64,000 nucleotides of DNA. It comes from Ophiobolus disseminans (lineage: Eukaryota > Ascomycota > Dothideomycetes > Pleosporales > Phaeosphaeriaceae). Below are positions 20,555 through 32,745 of this stretch, piece by piece. The stretch is taken from NCBI GenBank assembly GCA_010093685.1, contig MU006218.1:779766-843765 (forward strand), given 5' to 3'. The translations under genes were made by a program, and so were the position numbers. The stretch's first letter is position 1. Each line of letters opens with the position of its first letter. The notes under the pieces are model-generated. The model ran no database searches and was not told the DNA's origin. It saw only the letters and a list, made by a program, of their open reading frames with translations.

Positions 20555-23500
20555 CAGGCAGACTGCATTGCAGATTGGTAACGTCGGGTCTAGTGGTACG
20601 GTACGGCTCGCGGACGGTGTTCTGAAATGATTGGATGGAGGATAGGGCTGTAGGTTCCGCTGAAGCGCTGCGTCGTTATTGTCAGACATGATGATGGGGC
20701 ATGGTGATTTCTTCAGCTAAAAGCTACAGGCTGCGCAAGTCAGCTCACGGCCTGTTATAGTGGGAATCACTCTCCGCCAGCGTCTTCTGGCTGCTGTCCC
20801 CCGCCACCTATTCCTGTAGCTGAGCTTGCACTGGCGATCCAATGCGAATGTACGATGAAGCCAGCGCGATGCGGTTGGCGCCGACGGTCGACGACGGACT
20901 CCTCTGGACTGAAACATTCTTTTGTGGAGATTTTGCGGCGCATTCGTATTCGGAGCTGCAGATGAGACCGCAGAAATGCCATGATTCAATGCTGATATGA
21001 GGATAGCTGAGGTGTTCAGAGTGCCCGAAGGTCAAGAAAACAACGCTGTTGTAAAAGATAAGATCAGGAATAGGACAGTACCATGGAGAACTATACGAAT
21101 GAGGAGATGCAGGTCACAGGATCGGCATGTTGTTATCACCACAACTGCAACCCATGACGAAAAGCTGCGAAACCTTCCTCAGCTATTGTCCAGGCAACTG
21201 TCAGCCTACCAGCCACTAATTTCAATACGAGATGAAACTGCTGTATCTGCACGGACTGCTGTATCTGCACGGAAATGCAGGGATGCTGCAGCGATAAGCT
21301 TGTCCCGACAGTTCATGAGGTCGTCTCCAGGTCCGAGCATAGTCCTTCATTGCTTAGCACAGTTCCAACAGCAGCAGCGACTTGTCCCAGCCTCCAGAGT
21401 TTTGGACCAATGGTGCAATGCTTCGAGAAGCCTTGTCATGATGTCTCAGACGAATGCGGGGTCTGTACTCAGATATTTCTGCACCAATGCACCATGCTTT
21501 GCGTATGTGACAATGCGGTACGCGCGCCACGTACTACTCCTACAGCTCAGTGAGGGGGAGTACCAGTGTAATTCATGGCTTGTTCTAGTGATACCAAAGG
21601 TCAGTCTGGATGTGCCAAAAGAAAGCCTTAAGGCTGAACGATCAAGACGCGGAGACTATCCACTAACAGATATATTGTAGTCTCCGTCGCATCGCGTTGA
21701 TGTCCCGTACCTTCAATGCCCCCGCAATCCCTCCAAGCATGCAACAGGATCCTGCGCCACCAAAAGGCCTGTTGAATTGTGGTCGAGACCTAGCCCGACG
21801 CGTGAACATATAACCTAGCATTTTACAGTTGCTACAGACATGTTGACGAAGGAGAGGAGGAAATGAGTTGTGGAACATAGCCTGCTTCGGCTGGGATACT
21901 CGCACTGCGTATGGTGTCAAGCAGTAGGCACGCATCCCGCAAAACAAGTCGCAATGAGCGTCGCAAGATGCCAAGCCGGTTGAAAGCCATGTCGAAGGTA
22001 TACGGAGCCCTTTTGCTGTAAAACTCAAACAGACAGCCTGTATATACTCACGACACTTTTAAGACTCACACATCGCTAATAGACCTTATGATATGACAGT
22101 ACAGCGTTGCCGAATGTACGATCATAGAAGTAAAGCCGCTCTAACTCGTCACGAATCGAGGATTAAGTCTAGAGTGAATGGAGTTCATATCCTGCTCATG
22201 CTGCTCTAAGAACCTTCGTATGGCGTCGGGGTAGTCATTGGATCCTCGGGACCGCCTCCCGTGTGCCACTGGGCAGTTGTTCTGGTCTTTGGTGTGCTCG
22301 TGTAGTATGATGTGTGACTTGTTGGAGAATGAGCAAAGAGCATTTACCCTGCTGTACTGTATATAGGTATACCAGCAACATCAACAGGCGTCGCATAAGC
22401 TTCACCGCGGCCTGCTATATTGTTATGCACAAGTTGGCCCCTCTTTGAGCGCTCATTGAGGGTTGTGAGACAATAATCTTGAGACGGGCATGACATAGGA
22501 CATAGATGTGTATATATCTCATTGTGTAGCACTAAAGTTCTTTCCCATGATCAACACTGACATATAGCGATGGCTGCTCGCTGCATTCGGTGCGCTGGTA
22601 GTGACTGCCCTGAAGCCTACTGTTCGGTAGCCAGGTGTTGGCCATAGGGACGTAATCGGCACGCGTCGCATCGAAGCCTCGCTGGAACACGATCGACGTC
22701 TGTACAATAAGGGCTGACGCGCATGCATTCATGGTGGTATGTCTCTTCGATCTCCAACGCCGCGCAGCTAAAGAACGATGGGTTTGCGGAAGCCCGAGCA
22801 TCGCAAGTATAGAAGAAGATCACCCCGACAATCGAAGTCTTACAGTTGCCATAAAGCGTGTAAGTCGGGTGCTCGAGCTATTGTCGTTGGGAGTAGGGTT
22901 CTTCTGGTCGAGGAGTTAACAAGGAGACGCGCAAGGAGGGATCCTGACATTACTAATTGGAGGTGGAGTTGTGATAGGAAATTTTGTTGGCATGGCTGGA
23001 ATGTGTAGCTTCTGACTGATATGACGGTAAAGACTTGCGGCTGACTCTTAGTATGCGTGGTGAAAGGTGGTTGAAGCAGGCGTGTAAGCTACAGAAAACG
23101 GAGAGCACGAAGCTTAAGATCACGTCCGCGCTTTCTAGCGCTGCCTCGCGCTGCCTCTTTTGGGAAGAGTCACATCTGAGCACTGATATGAAGTGGCTGG
23201 CTCGCAAAGACCGTCGCGGAAGCGGGCCGTACCAGGGTCCGCCGTGCCCTATGCTCCCTGCAGCAGCGGCGGAGGGGGTGCCGGTGTGATCCTGCGTATA
23301 TGCGTAACTGACACGGCGCCGGTTCATCATAGCGTGGACTTATAGGAACTGTCATAGGTGGCAGACACCATTGCTGTAATGAATGGTTCGACTACGTGAG
23401 AACCGTTAGCTTTCATGTTCGTCGTGCAAGTCCAGGTTCTAGGAAGCAAAGTTTGGCATTAAACATCTAGTTGTTTTGTTAGCCGTCGTGAGTCCCTACC

Positions 23501-23891
23501 ACAGCTGGCTCTCCCTGGCAATGGGCACCTGAGGCTTGGGAATCTATGGCTTTGGCCTTGCGGCTGCAGGTCCATGACTCGACCTGCATTCAACACACCG
23601 CAATCTCGCTGAGACGCATTCTAGCGAAACCCTATTAGAAAAGCGCACTGAGCGGGCGATAATCTGCCCTTCTATGGAAGACAAAGCAAGTTCGCTAACC
23701 TCATACCTAGGTCCTAGTTAGCATCTGATGAAGCTTGGTGTCGTGTGATCCGTAATGACATGGTAGGCTATGCGATGGACCCTAAGTCTGGTAAAGATGC
23801 ACAGCAGTTGATGCGATGTGAGAGGGGTGGAAAAACGATAGGCCGAAAGCAGGCACGAGCGTTAGGCTGCCGAACTTACAATATTTGTGCT
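20555..23891. other. Gene-poor stretch, 3.3 kb
   Basis: No convincing gene. The longest frame (20997-21680, plus, 227 codons) has no recognisable domain and includes an 18-bp tandem duplication at about 21238-21273 (unit CTGCTGTATCTGCACGGA, two copies). No terminal inverted repeats or transposase motifs were noticed. Confidence 0.5.
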
Positions 23892-23927
23892 CACCACCAC
23901 CACTACCACCGCCACTACCACCACCAT
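23892..23927. repeat. (CAC/ACC)n microsatellite
   Basis: Imperfect CAC/ACC trinucleotide run directly beyond the stop codon of the minus-strand DUF6594-type gene. Confidence 0.8.
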
Positions 23928-23929
23928 CT

Positions 23930-24981
23930 TCAGTGTCGGTCAAGACCCTTTGCCCCAATGTAAACCCCTCCTACCGCAAAATAAGCTGCTGCTATCGCGA
24001 AGAGATCGCTTCTTCTGAGTGTCGGGACGAGCAATATCAACGACCACATCAACAAAAGACATAGAAGGCCGAGTACGACGATGCGCGTACTTTCCGACTC
24101 AAGAGAGCTCAGAATTTTCAAGGAGCCGGCGAACAGTATGGGTACGTAAACACCAGCGATGATATGCATGATCGTACGAATAGTCTTGAGACTAAAATAC
24201 TGTGGTAGCGCCGTCTTCTCTCGCACCGGCCTCCTCAGTACCCGATCGATGAAGCCCTGACGCCATTCGTTGGTAGCCTGGAGGTGCTTCAGCATCAGGT
24301 TCGTAACGAAATCTTCGTCTTCGCGACTCTTCAGAGAGCATGTGCCGGCATGCGAGGGTACCTCTTGGTAGATGTCGGCGGGCTCTTTGGTCGGCCCATA
24401 GAGACGATTCACAAGAAGGCCCGGATAGTTTGCGAGATAACGGGCGAACACGTTGTCTTGTTCAGGCAGGTTCGCGACATCCTGAGCAAGCATGAGGTCC
24501 TTGCCTACATGCCACAGATGGCTTTGTCAACGATGATTGAGATCGAAAGCTGTAAGAGAAACTCACTATATCTTCTGACTAAGCGTACTAGCTCCTCCAT
24601 CTTCGGTTTGAGCTGTGGGTGTTCTTCATCGGCATATGCGCGATGGTAATCGGTCACCACAAATTCACAATTGTCACGCGCCCGTCCGACGACGTCCGCG
24701 GTCACCTCATTACACTCTTTGAGCTGCTTCTCGATATCGGAAACTTGGTTGTTGAGAATCCAGGACCACAGATCGACATAGCGACGGAATTTTGTAAGTT
24801 CTGGGGTTTCGTTGAACGCTGCATATAAGCTCGACCAAGTGTATTTGAAGCCATGCATCTTTGCCAAGAGTTGGTCTGCCGAACCTCGGTATAACTCCGC
24901 ACTAGGCTCTTTCGGGGCTACGCTTGAAAACGCGAGACGATTTGAAGACAGAATGAATATCTTGAAGGATGGTTGAAGCAA
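23930..24981 (-). CDS. DUF6594-type membrane protein, 329 aa
   Basis: Two exons, 24981-24567 and 24504-23930, joined over a 62-nt GT-AG intron in frame. The layout matches the fungal DUF6594 family. There is a 'PEL-x-x-FRR' block (ETPELTKFRRYVDLWSWIL), a charged coiled-coil-like helix (EKQLKECNEV), an ankle of about 100 residues with the 'SREDEDFVTNLMLKHL' pattern, and three hydrophobic helices near the C-terminus (IMHIIAGVYVPILFAG; IVVLGLLCLLLMWSLILLVP; LFAIAAAYFAVGGVYIGA). The N-terminal 25 residues are hydrophobic and variable, so the start is the least certain part; a start at M42 (MHGFKY) is possible. The function of the family is unknown. Confidence 0.75.
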
Positions 24982-26574
24982 TATCGTACAGAGGACTCAA
25001 ACCAGGCTCGCACCAGTACTTATAACTCCCCAGGTGCGAGGCTCTCCATCTACGAGAGTGCTCTATCGACACACTGCCGCGATAATGAGGTGTACCCTGG
25101 ACACCGAATGGCCAATACAAAAGTGCGCATGCAACACTGGAGTCGTACGACCACATTCGAATTTATCACCGGCTACGCGGTCTACGCTCAAGGCTTCCTA
25201 CGACCGAATGCCAGACAGGAGGGTGTACCAGCAGCAAATCATAGAGAAACACACCTCGCCTGCGGTCTCACCGGTTACAATCTCCTTACTCCCATTGCCG
25301 TGCAGGAGAATAGAAGAAGTTGCCTGATACATCCTTCATCTCTACCTTGGAAGAGCGGTGAGATCTGGTGCTGGACAGACAGTAATGTTGTGCCTGTGTC
25401 TCGGTAGCTTTCCAGGGCAAGTTCGACGCTTGAGCTAGAAAGTTGACGTACACGAGGCCTCAGACCAACATTATTTTGCTCAATGCCCGCTGGAATCAGT
25501 TCAGAAGCTTTGAGCAACTCTGGTCGCGGATTTCATCAGCATAGAGTAAGGCCGCGGCGCCAGCCTTGCGGCGCCTACAGCTGTAGCCCTGTATTGATAA
25601 CGTTCTGGAGGTGTGCTGTCATTGAATGAGAGCCATCCTTTCTGGAGCACGCGCTTCAAGTGCCAATGATGGGCCGTCCGAAGCATAGCCTCCTACGTGG
25701 TGCATGCTTACATGCATCAACCAACAGACGACATGCGTGGACTACTGTGAGATAGAGCAGAGCCGCCTCACTCAAGAGCTCGATATCAACACAGATTTTT
25801 GTCTTGCGACGCTGTAGTTGTTCTTGGTGTAGTCGGCTCGCCCGCTTGATTGTACTGTGTAGGAAGAGGAAGAAGTTGAAAGCTCAGGCTTTGCGTACAA
25901 AGTGAAAATCGCCATTCATAGACCCCACTTTGACTCTCGCCACCGAAGCTGCAACTCGCTGCACAGAGGACCAATCCTATACTCTTCAACGCAAGCCTCA
26001 ACATCGGTACCACCTGGCTTTGACCCATAAGTCGGGTCTAAACAACACTTTCGGGATCGTCAGGCAGCTATCACAACCTTGGAACTGTCCAATCATGTAT
26101 CTACACACAATCAACGTCAATGTGAAGGTCAACGCGTCTTCAATTTCTCTAGCGCGCCAACGCCCTTTCGCGCTATCAGATGACTCCGCTTTGCTTGTCT
26201 GCCTATATACATGGTCGCAAGCAAAAGATTCTCCAAGTGTCAGCAGAGATCTTGTGGCCCAGCTGCGCGTAACCAGAGAGGGTTGTATTTGGATAGTTGC
26301 CGTGGATGCCGTTTCAAGCTTTGGGTGTTTTTCACGCCGGAACTGCTTACGTGTGCACGCGTTTTTTACATCCCAAGTAGATCTCATTTCTGCTAGTAAT
26401 TTTCGACCACGGACAAATTCACCCACCCCTGCACTTATGACTGAGATGCTTACGGCTTGTAGAATGCGAAAATTAACATCACGTCGTACAATAGGCTCTA
26501 TTTCTCCCACGTTTCGATTATGGTTGGTGTTATTCGCATCGATAAAACGATATCGAACGAGTACTGGAACCATC
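24982..26574. other. Intergenic, 1.6 kb
   Basis: No supported gene. Two long open frames overlap on opposite strands (plus 25930-26664, minus 25998-26573); neither has a recognisable domain and at most one could be real. The plus-strand frame also runs into the 3' end of the GH62 gene. Confidence 0.45.
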
Positions 26575-27651
26575 TCAGCACTCTCCTGTCTGCGTCAACA
26601 GGCCAAGGTTCCATGGCAAGCTGTTGTAGTCTGTATTCGCCGCCGGGTCGAGTCCCTGATATAAGTACTTCCATCCACAAGCCCCGATGCCAAGCTTCTG
26701 GTCCACATCTGTTCTCACGATCTCCCCGTGACTAATGCTCTTCGTCCACTTAGTACTCGGAAATGCCACATTCGCTTCACCCATGAACGGATTCTCTTGA
26801 CTCGCAGCAAGTGGCGTCCAGGGACCTGCGATGTTGCTTGACGTCCACGACTTGAAGTATCGAACGCCGCCTCCAGATTCACCTGCGCCGATGCACTCTA
26901 CGAGAAGAAGGTAAGTTCCGTTCCCGACAGAATACACGTTTGATGCTTCGAAAAGGTCTTCCTTCCTCGGCTCTTCTAGTGCAATGACTGGATCGCTCAT
27001 GCCTTCCGGGAATTGTGCGAGAGTGGTTTGACTGCGGTACAATCGTCCGTTGTCGTCATGAGAGAATAGATGGCAATCTGCGTCGTCGCAAATGACCCAC
27101 ATATCAACCCAATACCCCTGCTGAGGGGTTATCAAGCCCTTCTCGATCAAAGGTGGCGTTCCAGAGTAGAATGTCTTTGGTGCGGTCCAGCCCGCCGGGT
27201 TGCTTATGTCGTCGTTCGTACTGTATGCTGCGTTGCCGTTCTGGTAGATCAAATACCACAGCTTCTGAGGCGCGAAGAAAAAGACCTGAGGTGCAGCGCG
27301 ATAGCCTGTGCCGATGGCGGACTGGTCGAGATAATAGAACGGCGTCGCATTGGCCTCACTAAAATCAGTGAAGTTGAAGTAGACGAGGTTGTAGCCTTCC
27401 GCTTTTGCTGTGCTAGCGAAGACGTGGTACGCGTCATTGTAAATGACGATCGAAGGGTCCTTGATTCCAGCGACGCCACGACTGTCGTTCTTTGGCGATA
27501 CTAAAATATCTGATGATGTCCATGTGAAGTTGGTAGGAAGACTAGTCGTTTGTCTGGTATTCAAGGAGGGATAAACGTCGGGTCGCAACATGTTCATCGG
27601 TGCGGCTGCCGCTGTCGTAGCGAGCGTGATAAATGCGATTGAGAACAGCAT
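26575..27651 (-). CDS. Secreted GH62 alpha-L-arabinofuranosidase, 358 aa
   Basis: Removes arabinose side chains from arabinoxylan outside the cell. Intronless. A signal peptide (MLFSIAFITLATTAAAAP) precedes one five-bladed propeller domain. Family motifs are easy to see: GIKDPSIV with the likely base Asp65, WVDMWVICDD with Asp183, and LFEASNVY with the likely acid Glu235; HDDNGRLYRS and NPFMGEANVAFPS also fit. There is no cellulose-binding module, and the length is normal for a single-domain enzyme with a signal peptide. Two N-glycosylation sequons (NFT) occur. It suggests a plant-associated or saprotrophic lifestyle. Confidence 0.95.
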   Translation of the reverse strand: MLFSIAFITLATTAAAAPMNMLRPDVYPSLNTRQTTSLPTNFTWTSSDILVSPKNDSRGVAGIKDPSIVIYNDAYHVFASTAKAEGYNLVYFNFTDFSEANATPFYYLDQSAIGTGYRAAPQVFFFAPQKLWYLIYQNGNAAYSTNDDISNPAGWTAPKTFYSGTPPLIEKGLITPQQGYWVDMWVICDDADCHLFSHDDNGRLYRSQTTLAQFPEGMSDPVIALEEPRKEDLFEASNVYSVGNGTYLLLVECIGAGESGGGVRYFKSWTSSNIAGPWTPLAASQENPFMGEANVAFPSTKWTKSISHGEIVRTDVDQKLGIGACGWKYLYQGLDPAANTDYNSLPWNLGLLTQTGEC

Positions 27652-27706
27652 GTCTTGATAGCAACCATCATACCCACTGCCTCTTGATCATCTTTAAATG
27701 CGTGCT

Positions 27707-27712
27707 TTTATA
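27707..27712 (-). promoter_or_regulatory. TATA box of the GH62 gene
   Basis: TATAAA on the minus strand, 55 bp upstream of the GH62 start codon. Confidence 0.5.
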
Positions 27713-29205
27713 CCACTCGATGCCGAGGATGTCGTACTTTGCTCCCGCCAGCCAGGATAGCCCTGCAGTTCATATTTGGGGGTTAATTTGGCGGGTGATG
27801 ACCTGGTTTTCCTGAGACGCATCCACCGATCTTCTAACTGCGAAACTTGTGATTCGCGCAAAATACTTAACCGAGCGAGATCTTTAATTGTTTTGAGAGA
27901 CTTTTGATGATGTTAAAAATATTGTTGCGGAAGCTAGAGGCGGGGAAAGCGCACTTCTAGCGCGTTATGAAAGCGCACCTCCTCGCTTGCCACCACACTC
28001 CCATCCATCCATGGATCTTCCTCACCTCACAAGAGCATCTAGCCGGGGACTTTTGCAAGCGTCCACTCCAATCCTCGACAATCAAATCTGGGAGACGTTC
28101 CGATGAACCACCAGAAACGTTGCGAAGGGCACGGCCACACTTCTGTTTTCGTCCGGTACTGCCACGATCTTCCGCCTAATTGCCCAGGTGACGACGCACT
28201 CCACGGTTAAGAAATGCTCCTCTAATCCTCAACTCTCGCGCACTTATTCCAATACACATGCTGAAGAATAACCCCAGTAAAGGAAACTAAATGACACGAG
28301 ACTTTTGCTTAGGGTGTTCGTACTGGGTTTGTCCCCGATTTACTACGCCGCACTTCTGCATGCGCCACATGTTTTGACTCTGTCACAGCGCGTATCGCCG
28401 TGATACTCAACTCGCATGCTTTACAATTCTCAAGATACCTTACAGGTGGAATCCTTGCACTCAACCTATGGCGATCAACATGCTTCATATCGAACCGCCG
28501 TGGACAGCGATGTGTTCTGCTTGAAGGTATCGTATGTGTTTCAGTACCCCATCCACAGTCTTATCAGGCCGCATAAGCGGATGCGTCAGCGTAAACAACA
28601 ATTACAAGCAACCAGGGCAGGAACACGGCGTACCCAGTGAAGCCTTGCATGGGATGACTTGTTGCTCTAAGAAGTCAAGAGTTTTCCTTCTCTCGTGCTG
28701 AGAGCTGCCATATGCGCCCGGCTAGGACACAAACGAACGACACGATCTGCAACAGGCTTCTTGCACAATCTGTATGGTTCGTACAGCCCTGCATTGTTTG
28801 ATACTCAGGACGCATTCATGCATGATGGTGAACTTTCAAGCGAGCCGCCGACAACGAGCTTTGGTATCTATAATGTCCAATCAAATACTTCATTCGTTCT
28901 CTTGCTACTGTCTAGGTATCGAAACTATACCATATAACGATCTCGCTATACCTATTCTAGTCCGTTGGACGTGAGTAGTTTGAGGCAGAGCGCGGGAAAC
29001 GCTGTTTCGTGGTCGACCAGATCAAACAGCCAACGACATACACCATGTCTCGTGTGCCGCTGTCATACGCGCCTTTGAATCTGACTTGGGAAGTGCGATG
29101 TTCAGGGTAGGTGCACACAGTATAAAGCCCAACCTGCGCGGGAACACTCACAGTATACCATCCATCATCATTCAAGAACAAGTCGTGTCTTGCTCATGCA
29201 AGAGT
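27713..29205. other. Divergent intergenic stretch, 1.5 kb
   Basis: Promoter region shared between the GH62 gene (minus) and the dynamin-like gene (plus). Short frames only; nothing recognised. Confidence 0.55.
29121..29126 (+). promoter_or_regulatory. TATA box of the dynamin-like gene
   Basis: TATAAA 85 bp upstream of the chosen ATG at 29206; it argues against the in-frame ATG at 29086, which lies upstream of it. Confidence 0.45.
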
Positions 29206-31822
29206 ATGCAGCCAGCCTCGCCATTTTCACCGCTTTTTTTCGAAGCCACCTCTCAAAGCCATATCCCAATGATGCAGCAACCCTCCGAAACAGACACCCT
29301 TGATCAGCTTCAGACCCCGGAACAAGTACTCTTGCTGGACAAGATAGACGAACTTCGCAGCAAGGGCCTGAGCCATCATGGCATAAGCCTCCCGCAACTG
29401 ATTGTTTGTGGAGACCAGTCAGCTGGCAAAAGTTCATTGCTCGAAGGACTTACGCGGCTTCGTTTCCCCACAGACGACAGTGAGTGCTGAAGTGCGACGC
29501 TGGATGGAAAATTCATTGACCCCATCCGGCAGATACTTGTACTACCTTTGCGACCGAGGTAGTGCTTCGGCGACAGCCTGATGTGCAGATCTCATGCACC
29601 ATCACGCCGAGTAAGACCAGGTCACAGGCGGAGTGCCGTGAGTTTGCCCAGTTCGAGCGCAAGTTTTCATCGCGCGATGACTTTCTCTTTTCGGTTGTCC
29701 ATAATGACGCTAAATTGAAAATGGCACGCGGCCTGCCTTCGAAAGTCGACGATTTTTACGACGACGTTCTCAGAGTAAAGTACTCTGGCCCAGACATACC
29801 GTCACTCACCGTGGTCGATCTTCCCGGCATGATCGTTGAGAAGCTATCTGGCGGTAACGGAGCAGAAAGGGTCGAAGAGCTTGTGACAAGCTATATGAGT
29901 AACGATAAATCCATCATCTTGGCTGTCGTCCAAGCTATAAACGACCCGGACAATCAACAGGTTTTCAAATTCTTGAAAACCTACGATCCTACGCGCTCAC
30001 GCACATTGGGCGTCATCACCAAACCGGATGCGATCCATCGAGGAAGCAACAAAGAAAAGAAGCTAATAAGCCTGGTGAGAAACGAAGAATACCGATTGAC
30101 GCACGGTTGGCATGCTGTCAGGAACAGAGATTTCACAACCAAAGATGAGACAGACGATGAGCGAGATGAGACCGAGCGACAGTTCTTCGCCACGGGATCA
30201 TGGGCAGCATTGCCTCGGGGAGATGTTGGCATCGCAGCGTTGCGCGCCAAGCTGTCTCATGTGTTGCTGCAGCATATCGGACTGGAGCTGCCATCCATTG
30301 TAACAGCTGTTCAGGGCGCTATTACAGTGACAGAAACAAGCCTGAAGGCACTAGGACACGCCCGAGAGACTGACAAGGAACAACGCGCCTATCTTACCGG
30401 ACATGCAGAAAGGTTTCAGGCACTCACTCACGACGCATTGCGAGGCATCTACAGCAATCGCTTCTTCGCGCTGTCTTACGCCAACGAGCAAACAGCTGTT
30501 CGTTTGCGCACTGCTATCCAGAATCTCAACATTGCGTTTGCCTTCGTCATGTATCAAAAAGGCCATACTTGGGACTTTTCCACCCAACGATCTTCAGAAG
30601 GGGATTCGGCATTGTTTGCTAGCGTTTCGAATCATGCTGTCCAAACATACGAAAGTTGGTTCGAAGACCCGGTGTGGATTAGCCGGGCGGAGTTTCTCGA
30701 ACAGCACGTAGGCGGATACGTCCAGCAAAGCCGGCCGTCCGGGTTACCTTCCATTGTTAACCCTTGGGTCATCGGAGAAGTCTTTCGCGATCAATCAAGA
30801 CGCTGGCATGAGATAGCCAAGCACCATCTCCAACAAGTTTTCCAAGCCGTCCAGGATTACGTGGAAGAGGCGTTGGGGTCACTAGTGGATCCGAGCACAT
30901 GCAACCTCTTAATGCTGAAGCAGATTCAGCCCGCGTTGGACGAACGCTGGAGCAATGTCGAGGCAAAGCTGGAGGAGCTCCTGATTCCGTATACTGAGCA
31001 AGATCCTATCACCTATGACCCTGGTTTCATTCGAGACCTAGAAGAGATGCGAGCTACAAGGTACACCGCAAAGGTGGGGATAGAAGCTAATGATACAAAA
31101 CACTCGTTCCCCATAGCTTCATCCAACTCCACTCAACGCCTTCTCACCGAGTCTCTCGACGACTTCACAAATTCGGAGATACTTGATCTGATGCAGACCT
31201 ACTACAAGGCTAGTGTTCCCCGATTCATCATCCAAGCGCGCAAACTAACGAACAAACAGAGCGCAATCTCGATCTTCATCAACAATGTTGCAGTGCTGGC
31301 GATCGAGAATTGCTTGATCAAAGACCTGGCAGCCATCTTCTCGCCAACACTGACCGCCAACATGGATGACGAACAATTGCATGCCATCGCCGCTGAATCA
31401 GAAGAAATAAGATGCGGACGCTTGTCCCTTCAGCACAAACTGGAAGTTCTTAGTTCAGGAAAGCAAATTCTACATGAACATATGGGTGAGTGTGACGAAC
31501 AATCAAACACAATGGCTTGGTCTAACCTCTTTTCGCAGCAAGGGTACCGGTCACTCGGTCGAAGAGGCCTGTTCAACCTGAGATTGGGGCTCGACCAGCG
31601 AGGCAGGACACTATGACGAACTTAGAGTCCAGTTTTGGAAATCTCGTAGTCACTCCGCCATCGTCAAAGTCTAGTTCGCCACGACCATCGCGTCGCCGCG
31701 TTGACTCTGCAGTGGGAACGCCGCCGCCAGATGAGAAGAGGAGGAAGCGGTCGCCACTACCGTCTCAACGGCAGAAACAGGCTCCATACCTTGCGGTACA
31801 AGTCACTGATGAGGAGCTGTAA
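29206..31822 (+). CDS. Dynamin/Mx-like large GTPase, 836 aa
   Basis: Three exons: 29206-29479, 29533-31485 and 31539-31822. The GTPase domain is complete: G1 GDQSAGKSS (residues 69-77), threonines of G2 in CTTFATEV, G3 DLPGM (about 187), G4 TKPD (about 254). The signature ALPRGDVGIAALRAKL leads into the helical stalk (middle and GTPase effector regions), as in fungal Mx-like dynamin-related proteins. There is no pleckstrin or transmembrane domain. Unlike canonical dynamins, the last 100 residues form a basic, Pro/Ser-rich tail (SKSSSPRPSRRR; DEKRRKRSPLPSQR) that could be a nuclear or membrane targeting segment. ATG codons at 29269 and 29272 are alternative starts. Membrane remodelling is the family role; the specific role is unknown. 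Confidence 0.92.
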
Positions 31823-32745
31823 TCTGGCAGTGTTCCGCTTGCTGCAATCTCGCTTATGTGTCCTTTTCGAGGTTCCCAGTTCGTACCTTTTCAACGCATG
31901 GAGTCTGTTACACTAGTTTCATATCAATTTTGTCATCATTATCATTTCTTTATGCATCAGATCTGAGAGTCTACATGGTCCACAATTTGTGCTTTACAAT
32001 TTCCCTAATCCGCTTTTTGTGGCTGTCTTGGGCGGCTATATTGCTCCAACGTGAATACGTTGACAACCCTGTTGATTATCCATGTGGCAATTTGACTCAC
32101 AACGAAGCAATGCCAGAAGTCTAGTCCGGAGAGCTTTAAGCTGATGATAAAGCAGGATTACATAAATTACAACATGACCTGGAGATTAAGAGTGCACCAA
32201 GATGACGATCGAAGACAACCTCAACCCAAAGGCACTCGCAAGATCAGATTACCGTATGCACCAAATTCTCTCAAGCAGTAGCCAGTACGTACGTTGCGCG
32301 CAAAGCAACGCCCCACTTGACCCCTGTGTCGGGCGGGATTTGACACATGTGGAGCAATATGACCAAGAAAAACATAGTAGCGTTACACATCGGCAATCAT
32401 GTTCGTGCAAAGCTGATTCGCCTTATAGCTTCACACCCATACACTTGTCCTTGCCTATATAGTCGAGCTGCGCACGACTGCAGGGCTTCCTCGTACGTGA
32501 ATGGCCAATGCACGACGTTGGGAATTAGCAGTACTATCATACACAGTTGTCGAAATTTATGCCCAAGTACAGCAAATGAAGGCGATAATCTCTTTGAGAC
32601 AACATCTGCGATAAGCTCCCAACGATTGTATAGCCATGTGCCATCGCAGGGTTTTATATATGCAGCGAGTGTAGACCGTTGTACCCTCCTTTCGATTCAT
32701 TGATCTGTACCTCTACATGTGGTAAAGAAATATACTTTTTACAAG
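31823..32745. other. Intergenic, 0.9 kb
   Basis: 3' flank of the dynamin-like gene and promoter of the DUF1996 gene. No gene seen. Confidence 0.6.
32655..32661 (+). promoter_or_regulatory. TATA-like element of the DUF1996 gene
   Basis: TATATAT about 90 bp upstream of the DUF1996 start codon. Confidence 0.4.

Noticed and set aside
20997..21680. 227-codon plus-strand open frame
   Set aside because: No domain, no intron context, includes a simple tandem duplication and lies in a gene-poor stretch; not enough to call a gene.
23892..23927. Gly-rich C-terminal extension of the DUF6594 protein on the minus strand
   Set aside because: The stop codon at 23930-23932 precedes it, so the trinucleotide run is untranslated.
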